Shown: positions 43,166-52,570, counted from the first letter of the stretch. The stretch is DNA of 64,000 nt from Flavobacteriales bacterium (GCA_030149285.1 JASBRU010000008.1:124001-188000), one strand, 5' to 3'. The notes: generated by a model not told the origin, from the sequence alone. Translations and numbers: made by a program.

Positions 43166-43516
43166 TTATTTATAGACTGTTTGCATTACCAAATCAAATA
43201 CCTCGTATATCGTTTCTACTGGTATGTATTTGTTAGGGTTGATAGGGAATATTTTCATTCTAGAGCGGCTTCCTTGTTCTAAAGCAGGGTGTTCAATTTT
43301 ATTTCCATCAACAACTAATATGTAGGGGTTGCCTGTATCCTTATCAGTCCACAGGTAGCAAAACTGCTTGCCTTTATAGCAAAAACAAGGCATACGATAC
43401 TTCCAAGCCTCAGTAATATGCTCATTATAGTCTTTAATAATCTTTCTTAAAGCCAATAAACAACCTTTTACAGGCTCTTCTTGTTGGGTAAAAAAGTTAT
43501 CAAAGTCTCTAAGCAT
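43166..43516 (-). CDS. DUF1801 (YdhG-like) family protein
   Basis: This 116-residue protein has the DUF1801 pattern CLLALRKIIKDYNEHITEAWKYRMPCFCYKGKQFCYLW. The family's role is unknown. It is convergent with the beta-CASP gene and lies 3 bases after the ABC-F gene on the same strand. Confidence 0.85.
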   Translation of the reverse strand: MLRDFDNFFTQQEEPVKGCLLALRKIIKDYNEHITEAWKYRMPCFCYKGKQFCYLWTDKDTGNPYILVVDGNKIEHPALEQGSRSRMKIFPINPNKYIPVETIYEVFDLVMQTVYK

Positions 43517-43519
43517 ATG

Positions 43520-45478
43520 CTACTCTCTTTTAGCTAATAGTTTTTCTACGGTTGCTTGTTGCTTTTCCCAGTCAGCCATTAAGGTATCAAGGCGGCTTTT
43601 CATTTCCTCATATTTAGCAAAAAACTCAGTGTCCTCAGATAGCTTTTTAAACTCTTCAGGCTTATGAAGTTTTTCATCTAATTCTGCCAAGGTAGTTTCT
43701 AAATCTTCCACCTCTTTTTCAACTTTACTAAGGGCATTGGTTTCTTTACGAATATCCTTTTCTAGCTGTTTTTTCTCATCATATGTGAGTCCCGACTCTT
43801 CTTTTTTTTTAGACTCCTCTTTTTTTGCTGCTACTTTTTTATTGGTTTCCAGCTCTAGTTGTCTAAAGTCAGCTACTTTTCTAGATTCTAAGTAAGAGTT
43901 AATGTCACCAAGGTGTTCTTTTACTTCACCATCTCTAAATTCAAATACTTTATTACTTAAGCCTTGTAAAAAGTCCCTGTCGTGAGAAACTAAAATAAGG
44001 GTGCCGTCATATTTCTTTAATGAGTTCTTTAAAACATCCTTAGACATCATATCTAAGTGGTTTGTGGGCTCATCCAGTACCAATACATTAGATGGTTCTA
44101 AGAGAAGCTTACATAGCGCTACACGCCCTTTTTCGCCCCCAGAAAGCACTTTTACCTTTTTTTGAACATCATCTCCGCTAAACATAAAAGAACCCAGTAA
44201 ATCTCTTACACGAGGTCTTGTGTTATCATCAGCAGCGTCTTCTATAGTTTGTAAAATGGTTTTGTTGCCATCTAAACTGTTGGCTTGGTCTTGGGCGTAG
44301 TAACCTACTTTTACATTATGGCCAAGTTCTACTTTACCGGTATGCTCTAGTTCACCAATAATAATTTTTGCAAGGGTAGACTTTCCTTGTCCATTTTGAC
44401 CCACAAAAGCAATTTTCTCTTGACGCTCTATCATCATATCCACATTAGAGAATACTTGGTGGTCTCCGTAACGTTTACCTACATTTTTTGCAGTTAAAAC
44501 CACTTTGCCCGAATGGGGTGCAGGAGGAAACTTAAAGCGCATACTTTTGGTGTCTTCTTCATCTACCTCAATAATCACCATTTTATCCAACTTCTTAATC
44601 AAAGACTGAGCAAATGCCGCCTTACTGGCTTTTGCACGGAATTTATTAATCAGCATTTGAGTTTGCTTAATCTCCTGATCTTGGTTTTTCTTTGCTTGTA
44701 TTTGCTTTTCTCTGCGTTCTTGACGCAATACTATATACTTACTGTAAGAGGCTTTGTAGTCGTATATATTTCCGTAAGAAATTTCTATAGTACGATTGGT
44801 TACAGAGTCTAAGAAAGATCTATCATGCGAAACGAGTAGTACAGCTCCTTCATAGGTTTGTAAAAACTCTTCAAGCCATATGATAGATTCTATATCTAAG
44901 TGGTTGGTAGGCTCATCTAGTAGCATTAACTCATTCTTTTGCAATAAAAGCTTGGCTAACTCTATACGCATACGCCATCCACCACTAAACTCTGTGGTTT
45001 GTCGGTCAAAGTCTTCTTGCTTAAAACCCAAACCTATCAAAACACGTTCTAAGTCGGCTTTAAAGTTGTAGCCGCCAATCATGCTAAAACGTTCTGTGGC
45101 TTCGTTCAATTCGGTAATCAAATCCATATAGCTATCACTTTCGTAATCTGTACGAGTAGTGATGGCTTCGTTTATTTCTTCAATACGGGCTTCAAGTTCT
45201 TTAATTTCTTCAAATGCAGATTCTGTTTCTTCCATTACGGTTTTACCGGATGAAAATTCTAAATCTTGCTTTAAGAAACCAATTGTCAGGTCGTTTGGAC
45301 CAGAAATATTACCCGAGTCTGCTTTTTGCTCACCTGAAAATATTTTGAGCAGGGTAGATTTACCCGCTCCATTTTTTCCAACTAAACCAATTCGGTCTGT
45401 ACCTGTTATTTGAAAAGAGATGTCTTTAAAAAGATCTCTACCGCCGAATCCTAACGAAATTTTATTTACTGATATCAT
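43520..45478 (-). CDS. ABC-F family ATPase
   Basis: This 652-residue protein has two ABC cassettes and no membrane helices. Walker A: GLVGKNGAGKST (about 32-43) and GQNGQGKST (about 357-365). Signatures: EFSGGWRMRIELAKLL and VLSGGEKGRVALCKLL. Walker B: LLDEPTNHLD in each. The P-tX linker (about 240-320) is Lys/Gln-rich, and the C-terminal part is a charged coiled coil (about 530-650), as in Uup/YdiF-type members. ABC-F proteins act on the ribosome. A TACTTTTG promoter lies only about 9 bases before the start codon. Confidence 0.93.
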   Translation of the reverse strand: MISVNKISLGFGGRDLFKDISFQITGTDRIGLVGKNGAGKSTLLKIFSGEQKADSGNISGPNDLTIGFLKQDLEFSSGKTVMEETESAFEEIKELEARIEEINEAITTRTDYESDSYMDLITELNEATERFSMIGGYNFKADLERVLIGLGFKQEDFDRQTTEFSGGWRMRIELAKLLLQKNELMLLDEPTNHLDIESIIWLEEFLQTYEGAVLLVSHDRSFLDSVTNRTIEISYGNIYDYKASYSKYIVLRQERREKQIQAKKNQDQEIKQTQMLINKFRAKASKAAFAQSLIKKLDKMVIIEVDEEDTKSMRFKFPPAPHSGKVVLTAKNVGKRYGDHQVFSNVDMMIERQEKIAFVGQNGQGKSTLAKIIIGELEHTGKVELGHNVKVGYYAQDQANSLDGNKTILQTIEDAADDNTRPRVRDLLGSFMFSGDDVQKKVKVLSGGEKGRVALCKLLLEPSNVLVLDEPTNHLDMMSKDVLKNSLKKYDGTLILVSHDRDFLQGLSNKVFEFRDGEVKEHLGDINSYLESRKVADFRQLELETNKKVAAKKEESKKKEESGLTYDEKKQLEKDIRKETNALSKVEKEVEDLETTLAELDEKLHKPEEFKKLSEDTEFFAKYEEMKSRLDTLMADWEKQQATVEKLLAKRE

Positions 45479-45486
45479 ATTGGCTG

Positions 45487-45494
45487 CAAAAGTA
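45487..45494 (-). promoter_or_regulatory. -7 element of the ABC-F gene
   Basis: TACTTTTG followed by C on the minus strand. The predicted transcript start is only about 5 bases before the start codon at 45478. Confidence 0.45.
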
Positions 45495-45517
45495 AGTAAT
45501 CAAGGAAGATTAAATGC

Positions 45518-45525
45518 TATTTTTG
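45518..45525 (+). promoter_or_regulatory. -7 element of the DUF983 gene
   Basis: TATTTTTG followed by C matches TAnnTTTG, 20 bases before the ATG at 45546. It is divergent from the ABC-F promoter. Confidence 0.5.
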
Positions 45526-45545
45526 CAGAACCAAAAATTAATGCA

Positions 45546-45935
45546 ATGTTTAAGAAAGGAACAAAGCTGAATAGCACTGTAAAAATGAAGTGCCCAAGGT
45601 GCCAAGAGGGTGATTTATTTGATGATAAAAACCCTTATAATCCTAAGACTACTTTAGTGATGAATGAAACATGCTCTAATTGTGGTTTGCGTTTTAATAT
45701 AGAAGCGGGCTTTTTTTACGGAGCAATGTATGTAAGTTATGCGCTAACTGTTGCAATAAGTGTAGCTGTTTATGTAACGGCTCATTTGTTTTTTGAGCCC
45801 ACAGTTTCTCAATCTCTAATAGCTATATTTATAGCTTTATTGTTGATGGGGCCGGTGGTATTTAGGTTGTCTAGAGCTTTGTGGTTAAACTTATTTGTAA
45901 AGTATAACCCGGAGGCTAGGGGAGAGAAGCCCTAA
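45546..45935 (+). CDS. DUF983 family zinc-ribbon membrane protein
   Basis: This protein of about 129 residues has a zinc ribbon (MKCPRCQEGDLF ... CSNCGLRF, four Cys) followed by two or three membrane helices. That is the DUF983 layout. The in-frame region upstream to 45420 overlaps the ABC-F gene and the promoter, so the ATG at 45546 is taken. The function is unknown. The 3' end overlaps the convergent oxidoreductase gene by 20 bases. Confidence 0.85.
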   Translation: MFKKGTKLNSTVKMKCPRCQEGDLFDDKNPYNPKTTLVMNETCSNCGLRFNIEAGFFYGAMYVSYALTVAISVAVYVTAHLFFEPTVSQSLIAIFIALLLMGPVVFRLSRALWLNLFVKYNPEARGEKP

Positions 45936-46989
45936 ATTCTTCTTGGTAACGTTTGATATCTACTTCGGTATTTAATTCTGTACCGTTTTTAATAGAGTCT
46001 ACAAACATATTGGCAAGGTAAGGTGCTAATAGCACCCCTCTTGTGCCCATTCCATTAAAGATACCAATGTTTTTATAGTTAGGATGAAAGCCAATCAATG
46101 CTCTACGATCTTTTACTGTTGGTCGTAAACCCGCACGACGCTCAATAACTGTATAAGGTAAACTGAGTAGCTTCTTAAGCTTGTCTTTTAATTCTTGAAG
46201 ACCTTCTTCGCTTGGAGCTGTGTCTTTTTCAATCCAGTTAAAAGTAGCGCCAACTCTATACAAGTCATTACCAATTGGTATAATAAAGGGGTCTCCTTTT
46301 ATGATATGGTTGAGGTTTAAGCCTTCGCACTTAATGGTTATTAGCTCTCCCTTAGTTTGTTTTAAGGGTAAGTAGTTAAAGTATGGGTTTGTTAAGCCGT
46401 CAGGACCTTGGCAAAAAATTAGCTTTTTGAAAGTATAATCTTTCCATTTAACAGACTCATCAGTTAGTTCTAGCTCATTAGGGTCAAAGGCTTCTTCAAT
46501 AAGTATATGATTAGCTTTTAAATAAGTTCTATATGCACTAAGCATAGTTTCTGTATCTAACCAACCGGTGTTGTATACTTTGGCTACACCATGTTCTCCT
46601 ATTATACCGTTTGGGGTAGAATTTATATTGGCAGATAAATGGTCTTTATAATCTGTGTTGGCCAGCTCTAGCCATTTCTTCTTTTCATCATCGTTATGAA
46701 AAACGCGATGAACGGGTGATTGTATATCGAATTGTTCTTTCAGTACACTTTCAAACTCTTTGTAAAAAGTAGTTGCAGTTTCAGAGAGTTCATCGGCTTT
46801 CCATATTTTAGAAAAGCGCTTTAATACAACAGGGTTGTATAAACCGGCTGCTACTTTAGATGCAGAGTCTTTTTTGCTTTCATCTACTACCAAAATAGAG
46901 TATCCTGCTTTTTTAAGCTTATAAGAGAGTATTGTTCCGGCAATGCCTTGCCCAACAATTAAAATATCAAAAGAAGTAGAGTTTGTCAT
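45916..46989 (-). CDS. FAD-dependent oxidoreductase (DAO family)
   Basis: This 357-residue protein has an N-terminal FAD-binding motif (ILIVGQGIAGTILSYKLKKAG, about residues 9-29, GxGxxG) and the DAO-type C-terminal segment GLRPTVKDRRALIGFHP...GMGTRGVLLAPYLA. It resembles the oxidase module of MnmC and glycine/D-amino acid oxidases. The substrate is unknown. It directly follows the second gldN copy on the same strand with no gap, so it is probably carried on that transcript. Confidence 0.85.
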   Translation of the reverse strand: MTNSTSFDILIVGQGIAGTILSYKLKKAGYSILVVDESKKDSASKVAAGLYNPVVLKRFSKIWKADELSETATTFYKEFESVLKEQFDIQSPVHRVFHNDDEKKKWLELANTDYKDHLSANINSTPNGIIGEHGVAKVYNTGWLDTETMLSAYRTYLKANHILIEEAFDPNELELTDESVKWKDYTFKKLIFCQGPDGLTNPYFNYLPLKQTKGELITIKCEGLNLNHIIKGDPFIIPIGNDLYRVGATFNWIEKDTAPSEEGLQELKDKLKKLLSLPYTVIERRAGLRPTVKDRRALIGFHPNYKNIGIFNGMGTRGVLLAPYLANMFVDSIKNGTELNTEVDIKRYQEEFRASLP

Positions 46990-47811
46990 TTAGTAGTCCC
47001 ACATATCTCCTTCAAAAGTACGGACCTTTTCTTTAATACGCTGCCCTTTGTATAATTGTCTGTAGGTGTTGTTTGGATGTTGCTCTTCAATCGACCTGTC
47101 TTGCACATTCTCTTCTTCGATGATAATACTATTATAGTATCTATTCAAGAATATCTCATCATAAGACATTGGGTAGGCAAGGTTACCTGCATCAAATGCT
47201 TGGTGTTTTGCAAATGTTTTTCTAGCGTCATCATAATAGATCCAAAAAAGAGTGTTTTTCTGAAGAATACCATTAACCTTCTTAATAATTACCGGAGCAA
47301 TCCCCATTATTCTAAAGCTCATATCACCGGTTCTTTTATGAAAGAACCATGCTACTTTAATTCTATAGCTAACGATATCATTCGACTTGATTTCTTTTTG
47401 ATCTACATAAAAAGTGTTCGGATTATTTAAATTAATTGGTACACCTACATTTGTGGCAACCGTATCGGTTTGTGTAAGTATCTCTTTTATTCCCTTACTA
47501 GTTAGAGGGGTTTGAAATCTATCATCAGCGTAGGCTCTTATTATTTCTTCAGACTCTATCAACCCTATTTTAATGACATCAAATAAACTAATACCACAAT
47601 CTTTTTTTATTAGAGGATAATATAGATGGTGATTGATTTTTTGTTTCAAATCAATTTCTTCCCAATGTCTAGTGCTCCACATAATATCAGATTCATATAA
47701 CAATGGGAGCTTTATGGGTTTATTGGTATCATAGTCACATGGTGCCATAGTTTGTGACCATCCATAAATTGGGGAAAGTATTAGTGTCGCTATAAATAGT
47801 AGATACCTCAT
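46990..47811 (-). CDS. gldN: GldN-like type IX secretion/gliding protein, second copy
   Basis: This protein of about 273 residues has a signal peptide (MRYLLFIATLILSPIYGWSQ) and the GldN core: ESDIMWSTRHWEEIDLKQKINHHLYYP, ADDRFQTPLT, SNDIVSYRIKVAWFFHKRTGDMSFRIMGIAPVI. GldN forms, with GldK, the periplasmic ring attached to the outer membrane in T9SS. Flavobacterium has a comparable tandem paralogue called GldO. I use the ATG at 47811; the frame extends upstream to 47880, but that part crosses a hairpin and has no signal-peptide character. It is diverged from the first copy. Confidence 0.85.
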   Translation of the reverse strand: MRYLLFIATLILSPIYGWSQTMAPCDYDTNKPIKLPLLYESDIMWSTRHWEEIDLKQKINHHLYYPLIKKDCGISLFDVIKIGLIESEEIIRAYADDRFQTPLTSKGIKEILTQTDTVATNVGVPINLNNPNTFYVDQKEIKSNDIVSYRIKVAWFFHKRTGDMSFRIMGIAPVIIKKVNGILQKNTLFWIYYDDARKTFAKHQAFDAGNLAYPMSYDEIFLNRYYNSIIIEEENVQDRSIEEQHPNNTYRQLYKGQRIKEKVRTFEGDMWDY

Positions 47812-47814
47812 TAA

Positions 47815-47841
47815 ATAAAAAACTCCCCTATATGGGGAGTT
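47815..47841 (-). terminator. Hairpin terminator/attenuator between the gldN copies
   Basis: Stem AACTCCCC/GGGGAGTT (47821-47828 with 47834-47841) with a TATAT loop. On the minus strand it is followed by a T run that ends a few bases before the second gldN start codon at 47811. Confidence 0.75.
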
Positions 47842-47867
47842 AGTATATTGATTGTTATTTTTTACAA

Positions 47868-48719
47868 TTAATATTCCCAAAGATCCATTTCAAAAGCTCT
47901 AAGCTCTTCTTTAATAGCTTGTCCTTCTAATAACTGATCCATAGCACTGTTTACCTTATATTCAGAAATACGTCTGTCATACACGTTTTCTTCTTTGTAA
48001 ACCATACTATTAAACATTCTTAGGTGAAATAATTGATCAAATGAACGTCTTTGCGTATTGTTATTCATATTAAAAGCCTCATGTGTAGCTAATGAAAGTC
48101 TAGCATCCGGGAAATAAATCCAACAAACCTGTAATCGAGTAGGAGGTGATGTTGATTTATCTTCAATTACCGGAGCGATACCTAGTATTCTAGGCTTCAT
48201 TTCACTTCTTTTCTTATCAAAGTACCATACTGTTTTAATATCATATGCTACTATATCATTAGCCTTTACTTGATTTGTATCAGGGTAATATGTAGATCTA
48301 TCATTCGAGTCAATCGGAATATCTGGATCTAATGCAATATAGTTAATATCAAAAATTCTAGACTGGAAGTCTTGATAGGTCATTAAGTTTTGGAAACGGT
48401 CATCAAAATATATTTCAATAATAGTACCTTCTTCAATGGCATCTTTAAATACATCCCATAAGCTCTTTCTATCCGGTAACTTTGTAATAGGATAGTAAAG
48501 AGGATGATTTATCTTTTCTCGTAAGTCTATTGTTTCCCATTGACGTGTTTCCCACATCACATCAGACTCTTGTAAGAAATGATAAGGAACAACTCTACTC
48601 ATAGAGGTTTCTTGTCTGCTGAAAATAGCATCTTCAGAGGCGTCTAAAACATTTTGTGCACTCAACATTGAAGCTGAGCTTACAAAAAGAAATATGGATA
48701 AATACGCTAACTTTTTCAT
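47868..48719 (-). CDS. gldN: GldN, type IX secretion/gliding protein
   Basis: This 283-residue protein has a signal peptide (ends near LSAQ) and the GldN domain: ESDVMWETRQWETIDLREKINHPLYYP, FDDRFQNLMTYQDF, VKANDIVAYDIKTVWYFDKKRSEMKPRILGIAPVI. It is a periplasmic ring component of T9SS. It follows gldM by 12 bases and is the last gene of gldK-L-M-N before a hairpin. Confidence 0.93.
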   Translation of the reverse strand: MKKLAYLSIFLFVSSASMLSAQNVLDASEDAIFSRQETSMSRVVPYHFLQESDVMWETRQWETIDLREKINHPLYYPITKLPDRKSLWDVFKDAIEEGTIIEIYFDDRFQNLMTYQDFQSRIFDINYIALDPDIPIDSNDRSTYYPDTNQVKANDIVAYDIKTVWYFDKKRSEMKPRILGIAPVIEDKSTSPPTRLQVCWIYFPDARLSLATHEAFNMNNNTQRRSFDQLFHLRMFNSMVYKEENVYDRRISEYKVNSAMDQLLEGQAIKEELRAFEMDLWEY

Positions 48720-48731
48720 ATTAAAAGTTTT

Positions 48732-50279
48732 TTAGTCAATCGTTAAACTAATCGGGTTGCTAGCATCTTTTATTCCGTCAGGTGCTTGAACCTTAATATT
48801 AGTAAATGATACTGGAGATCCAGGTCTTGCAGACTCTAACAGTGTTCTTGCTGTACCACTAACTTTATCTCCATTAATTTTAAATTGTTGTGGACTACCA
48901 CCAGAAGTAAAAGTTATTGTAAATGACTTAACACTAAATTTAATGTCATAAGGAAAGTCCTCTATACTGGCTTTTAATGGGTTGTTTTTTATTGCACCAA
49001 CAGACATTGTACCTTCTTTTTTATTAAGAATTGTAACACCAGGAGGTGGGATTCTTTTTACACGGAATTTTTTAGGTGGAAATGATTGACCGTTTGCAGA
49101 AACAGAAATGTTTATTTCTCTATCTCTTACACTCAATACATTACATTTATATTTTCCGCCACTTCCGCTAAATCTTGCGCCACCTGTTCCTGTAACAGTT
49201 AAGTCTTCTGGTGGTACACCGGGTATAGATATCTCTAATGGGTTATCTACACCACGATACAATACATTCATTTCTGTTGGAGAAATCACCACGGCAGCCT
49301 CTGCTACAGTATAACCAAATTTGAACCTTCTATCAACCTTGTCTCCAGGAATTTTAATAACACCTGCATAGTTATAAACTCCTGTTGATGTTGTCTTTTG
49401 GCTAAAAAATCCTTTTCCGTTTTTGATATCTTCTACTTTAATTGGGTCACCAATAACATTACTATCAGCATCAAGAGCATAAACAGTAATTTCCGGTGTT
49501 GACTTAGAGTCATATGCCGCCATAAAAATTTCAGACTTAAATGAATCTCCAACAAGAATATAGTTTGATGGAGCCATTGCAATAGGGTTTACAGCATCAA
49601 ATGGAATTACATCACCTTTTATTTTTGATTTTAATTCACCAACAACAACAGATTCAGCATTTCTAATGTCATTTTGTTGCTGAGATAAGAAGGCAACTAT
49701 AGGAGCTAAAGGATAGTGCTCAAATGTTCTTTCTACCCATGGGATTTTAACATCTCCATTTTCCGGCATCTTTGCTTCTGTATCAAAAGTAACGTCTAAT
49801 TGATCTTTAAATGTAGAACTTTCAGTCATAGACTTCATAAACTCTCTGTAAGCATCAAGTTTATCTTTTAGTTCATCTCCTTTTTTCTGAACTAATAAAT
49901 ACTCAGCAGCTTTTTCTTTATTATCTAGCTTAGTATTATCAATATTACCTTCCTCATCTATCGCATCAACTCTCTTATAAAGCTCTTGCTTGATTTCTTC
50001 AATGAAATCATATGCTGCATCAGCTTCAGCTTTTACCTTATTAGCCTTAGCTTCTATAGGTTTAGCTCTTTCAGGGTTTACACCAGCTTCGTACTTAATT
50101 TCACTGTAAAGAGAAGCAGTTGTGTTGGTAATTCTTGAAGTTGTTTGTTCAGTACTTTCATTAACTTTTATAAACGCTTCTAAAATTTCTTTAGAAATGT
50201 TTAGTGCAAGTAATGCTGTTAACACGAGATACATCATGTTAATCATTTTTTGCCTTGGTGATAGCTTACCTCCTGCCAT
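48732..50279 (-). CDS. gldM: GldM, T9SS motor/spoke protein
   Basis: This 515-residue protein starts MAGGKLSPRQKMINMMYLVLTALLALNIS, the diagnostic short cytosolic tail and single membrane helix of GldM/PorM. The rest is periplasmic: a helical first domain (about 40-220) and three Ig-like beta domains. With GldL it forms the proton-driven rotary motor that powers T9SS secretion and gliding. Confidence 0.96.
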   Translation of the reverse strand: MAGGKLSPRQKMINMMYLVLTALLALNISKEILEAFIKVNESTEQTTSRITNTTASLYSEIKYEAGVNPERAKPIEAKANKVKAEADAAYDFIEEIKQELYKRVDAIDEEGNIDNTKLDNKEKAAEYLLVQKKGDELKDKLDAYREFMKSMTESSTFKDQLDVTFDTEAKMPENGDVKIPWVERTFEHYPLAPIVAFLSQQQNDIRNAESVVVGELKSKIKGDVIPFDAVNPIAMAPSNYILVGDSFKSEIFMAAYDSKSTPEITVYALDADSNVIGDPIKVEDIKNGKGFFSQKTTSTGVYNYAGVIKIPGDKVDRRFKFGYTVAEAAVVISPTEMNVLYRGVDNPLEISIPGVPPEDLTVTGTGGARFSGSGGKYKCNVLSVRDREINISVSANGQSFPPKKFRVKRIPPPGVTILNKKEGTMSVGAIKNNPLKASIEDFPYDIKFSVKSFTITFTSGGSPQQFKINGDKVSGTARTLLESARPGSPVSFTNIKVQAPDGIKDASNPISLTID

Positions 50280-50333
50280 TTTTATTTAATTGTCCGTTTT
50301 TATTCAGTTAAATTATTCAAAAAATGGGGATGA

Positions 50334-51005
50334 TTACCCACGGTTTACACTCATAGCAGATAGCATATTGCCATATACGCCATTTAATGAGCTTAAGTTT
50401 GTTGCTAAAGCATTTACTTCTTCAGATAATTTTTCTGAACCTTCTGCACTAGCAGCTAATTTTTCTACAAAACCTTTTGTAAATTCTACTTGGCTTTGAG
50501 AGCTTTCTAATTGTACTGCATATAAAGCGTTTAATGCTTCCATGTTTTTAGCAGCTAAAGTTACTTGCTCGCCGTACTGTTGTGTGCCTGCAGCAGCATC
50601 AATAGTTTCATTTAATTTAGATGCAGCATCGCCAAAGTTTCTTAAGCCACTACCTAAACTATCTATAAGTTCAGCATCAATTTTTGCATCTTCAAGCATA
50701 TTATCTAGCTCTTGAGTTGGAGATAAACCAGGACGACTAGCAGTATTGTAATCAGCATCCGGGTCATCCATATGTGCCAACTCTGGGTAAACTAAAGTCC
50801 AATCATATTCTGCATGAGGTTTTTCAAACGCAGAGAAGAAGAAGATAACAGCTTCAGTAGTTAAACCTACCACAAGCATAATATCTGCACCTGGCAAGTG
50901 AAGGATTTTAAACATTGCTCCTAAAATTACTACAGAAGCACCCCATCCATAAAGCTTAGCCATAAAGTTCTTGAACTTCTTGCCGTTTACATCAATTAAA
51001 GCCAT
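50334..51005 (-). CDS. gldL: GldL, T9SS motor membrane protein
   Basis: This 223-residue protein has two N-terminal membrane helices (about residues 16-35 and 40-60; the second has an acidic residue at its cytosolic end) followed by a long cytosolic coiled-coil region with repeated ETID, EALN and SSLN-type heptads. This is the GldL/PorL layout. It surrounds the GldM helix and is thought to conduct protons. It lies between gldK and gldM. Confidence 0.95.
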   Translation of the reverse strand: MALIDVNGKKFKNFMAKLYGWGASVVILGAMFKILHLPGADIMLVVGLTTEAVIFFFSAFEKPHAEYDWTLVYPELAHMDDPDADYNTASRPGLSPTQELDNMLEDAKIDAELIDSLGSGLRNFGDAASKLNETIDAAAGTQQYGEQVTLAAKNMEALNALYAVQLESSQSQVEFTKGFVEKLAASAEGSEKLSEEVNALATNLSSLNGVYGNMLSAMSVNRG

Positions 51006-51049
51006 AATTTAAAAGTATTAGAGTTAAAAATTTGTTTCGTTAATTATTA

Positions 51050-52468
51050 TTAAAAGTCACTTAAGTCACGACCTAAGAAATCTTGAACACATCTAAAGCC
51101 TATGTAGCTTCTTGTTGTATCTTGATACTCAAAGTCTCTTGTGCTTACTTGTAAATATGCAGCTACATCTTTCCAAGAGCCACCGCGTACTACTTTTTGT
51201 TTTAATCTTTCATCATCAAACTCGCCAGCACGGTACTCATATTCCGGATTACCATCGGCAGTAAACATATAAGCTTCTTCAGTGTAAGCTGTATTAGTCC
51301 ATTCAGCAACATTACCAGACATGCAGAATAAGTTGTAACCATTAGGGTTATAAGAAGTAACTTTTACTGTATGAAAGCCACCGTCTGCTGTATAGTTACC
51401 ACGAAGAGGCTTAAAGTTTGCTAAGAAACAGCCTGAACTGTTTGTTGAAGCAGGACCACCCCATGGATAAGTAGTTAAGTTTTGGCCACCACGTGCAGCA
51501 TATTCCCATTCTGCTTCTGAAGGAAGTCGGAAATCATACTCTTGTAGCTGTTGAGTTTCTGTTAAATAACTACTTCTCTTGTATGAACGCCAGTTGCAAA
51601 ATGCTTTTGCTTGATTCCAGTTTACACCTACTACAGGATAGTCATCATAAGCAGGATGCCAAAAGTACTTGTCATGCTTAGGCTCATTAAAAGCGTAAGT
51701 AAAGTCATGTATCCATGCTAAAGTATCAGGGTAAATAGCTACTTGTTCTTTGTTAAAGAAAGAGCTTCTATCAGAAAATTCTCTACCTTCTTTAATAAAG
51801 TCTTCATAGTAGAAATATTCACCATCATCATCTTCGTCTTTGTGATCATACTGAACTCTATTTTCTTTACGGGCAGCTTTTTGCTTATCCATCCAATAGT
51901 ATACATATACCAGTTGACGAGCATCGACAATTCGCTTTCCTAAGAAACGCTCTTCAGGAAGCAAATAGATACTTTCAATGATTTCAGTATACTCTTCGGA
52001 AGGATAACGTTCTGTATCCCAAATTAAGTCTGGTTCCCAGTTGATGTGTCTTTGCATCGAATCAGGATAGTTTAATGCAACAAACTCTTGGTAGAAATTT
52101 GGCTCATCTAATTCTGTAAAATCATTAAGCTCGTAACCTTCTACTAGTGCTTCATCTCCCAAACGGAATCTAACAATAGAGTCTCTTACCCAATATACAA
52201 ATTGGCGATACTCATTATTGGTGATTTCAGTTTGGTCCATAAAAAAGGCACCAACTGTTACAGTTTTTGTGGGAGCGGTCATTGCATAAGCAACATCTTG
52301 GTCACTTGATCCCATGTTGTACGAGCCCTGAGGAATGTAAACCATACCATAAGGTAGGGTTGGAAACCACTCCGGACGTCCTTGTACTCCTACTAGTTCT
52401 CCATGATCGGAACTACTGCAAGAGTAAAGTGTACTTACTATTAAACCTAAAACAACCAGTTTTTTCAT
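51050..52468 (-). CDS. gldK: GldK, T9SS lipoprotein with FGE-sulfatase-like domain
   Basis: This protein of about 472 residues has a lipobox (LIVSTLYSC) and a formylglycine-generating-enzyme-like domain: GMVYIPQGSYNMGSSD, FFMDQTEITNNEYRQFVYW, FRLPSEAEWEYAARGG, MSGNVAEWTNTAY, KVVRGGSWKDVAAYL and RSYIGFRCV. GldK/PorK is the outer-membrane ring lipoprotein that pairs with GldN. The ATG at 52468 is used (MKKLVVLGL); one lies two codons upstream. It is the first gene of the gldK-N operon, with a PorP/SprF-like gene about 100 bases upstream. Confidence 0.96.
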   Translation of the reverse strand: MKKLVVLGLIVSTLYSCSSSDHGELVGVQGRPEWFPTLPYGMVYIPQGSYNMGSSDQDVAYAMTAPTKTVTVGAFFMDQTEITNNEYRQFVYWVRDSIVRFRLGDEALVEGYELNDFTELDEPNFYQEFVALNYPDSMQRHINWEPDLIWDTERYPSEEYTEIIESIYLLPEERFLGKRIVDARQLVYVYYWMDKQKAARKENRVQYDHKDEDDDGEYFYYEDFIKEGREFSDRSSFFNKEQVAIYPDTLAWIHDFTYAFNEPKHDKYFWHPAYDDYPVVGVNWNQAKAFCNWRSYKRSSYLTETQQLQEYDFRLPSEAEWEYAARGGQNLTTYPWGGPASTNSSGCFLANFKPLRGNYTADGGFHTVKVTSYNPNGYNLFCMSGNVAEWTNTAYTEEAYMFTADGNPEYEYRAGEFDDERLKQKVVRGGSWKDVAAYLQVSTRDFEYQDTTRSYIGFRCVQDFLGRDLSDF

Positions 52469-52514
52469 ATTCATTTCGGTGTTGGTTTGTCTTTAATGTC
52501 TTTTGTTAACTCAA

Positions 52515-52546
52515 AAATCATCATACATATTACAGCATGATGATTT
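52515..52546 (-). terminator. Possible weak terminator between the PorP-like gene and gldK
   Basis: A 10-base AT-rich stem AAATCATCAT/ATGATGATTT (52515-52524 with 52537-52546) with a 12-base loop, and a short T run on the minus strand. The stem is too AT-rich to be a strong terminator; it could be a regulatory hairpin. Confidence 0.35.
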
Positions 52547-52570
52547 ATTTTTTTGTTTTGCTGTTTTGTT

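Noticed and set aside
45420-45545. Extended N-terminus of the DUF983 protein
   Set aside because: It overlaps the divergent ABC-F gene and both promoters; the family's zinc ribbon starts soon after the ATG at 45546.
47056-47430. A 124-codon plus-strand frame inside the second gldN copy
   Set aside because: It is a mirror of the gldN coding strand; the GldN motifs are all on the minus strand.
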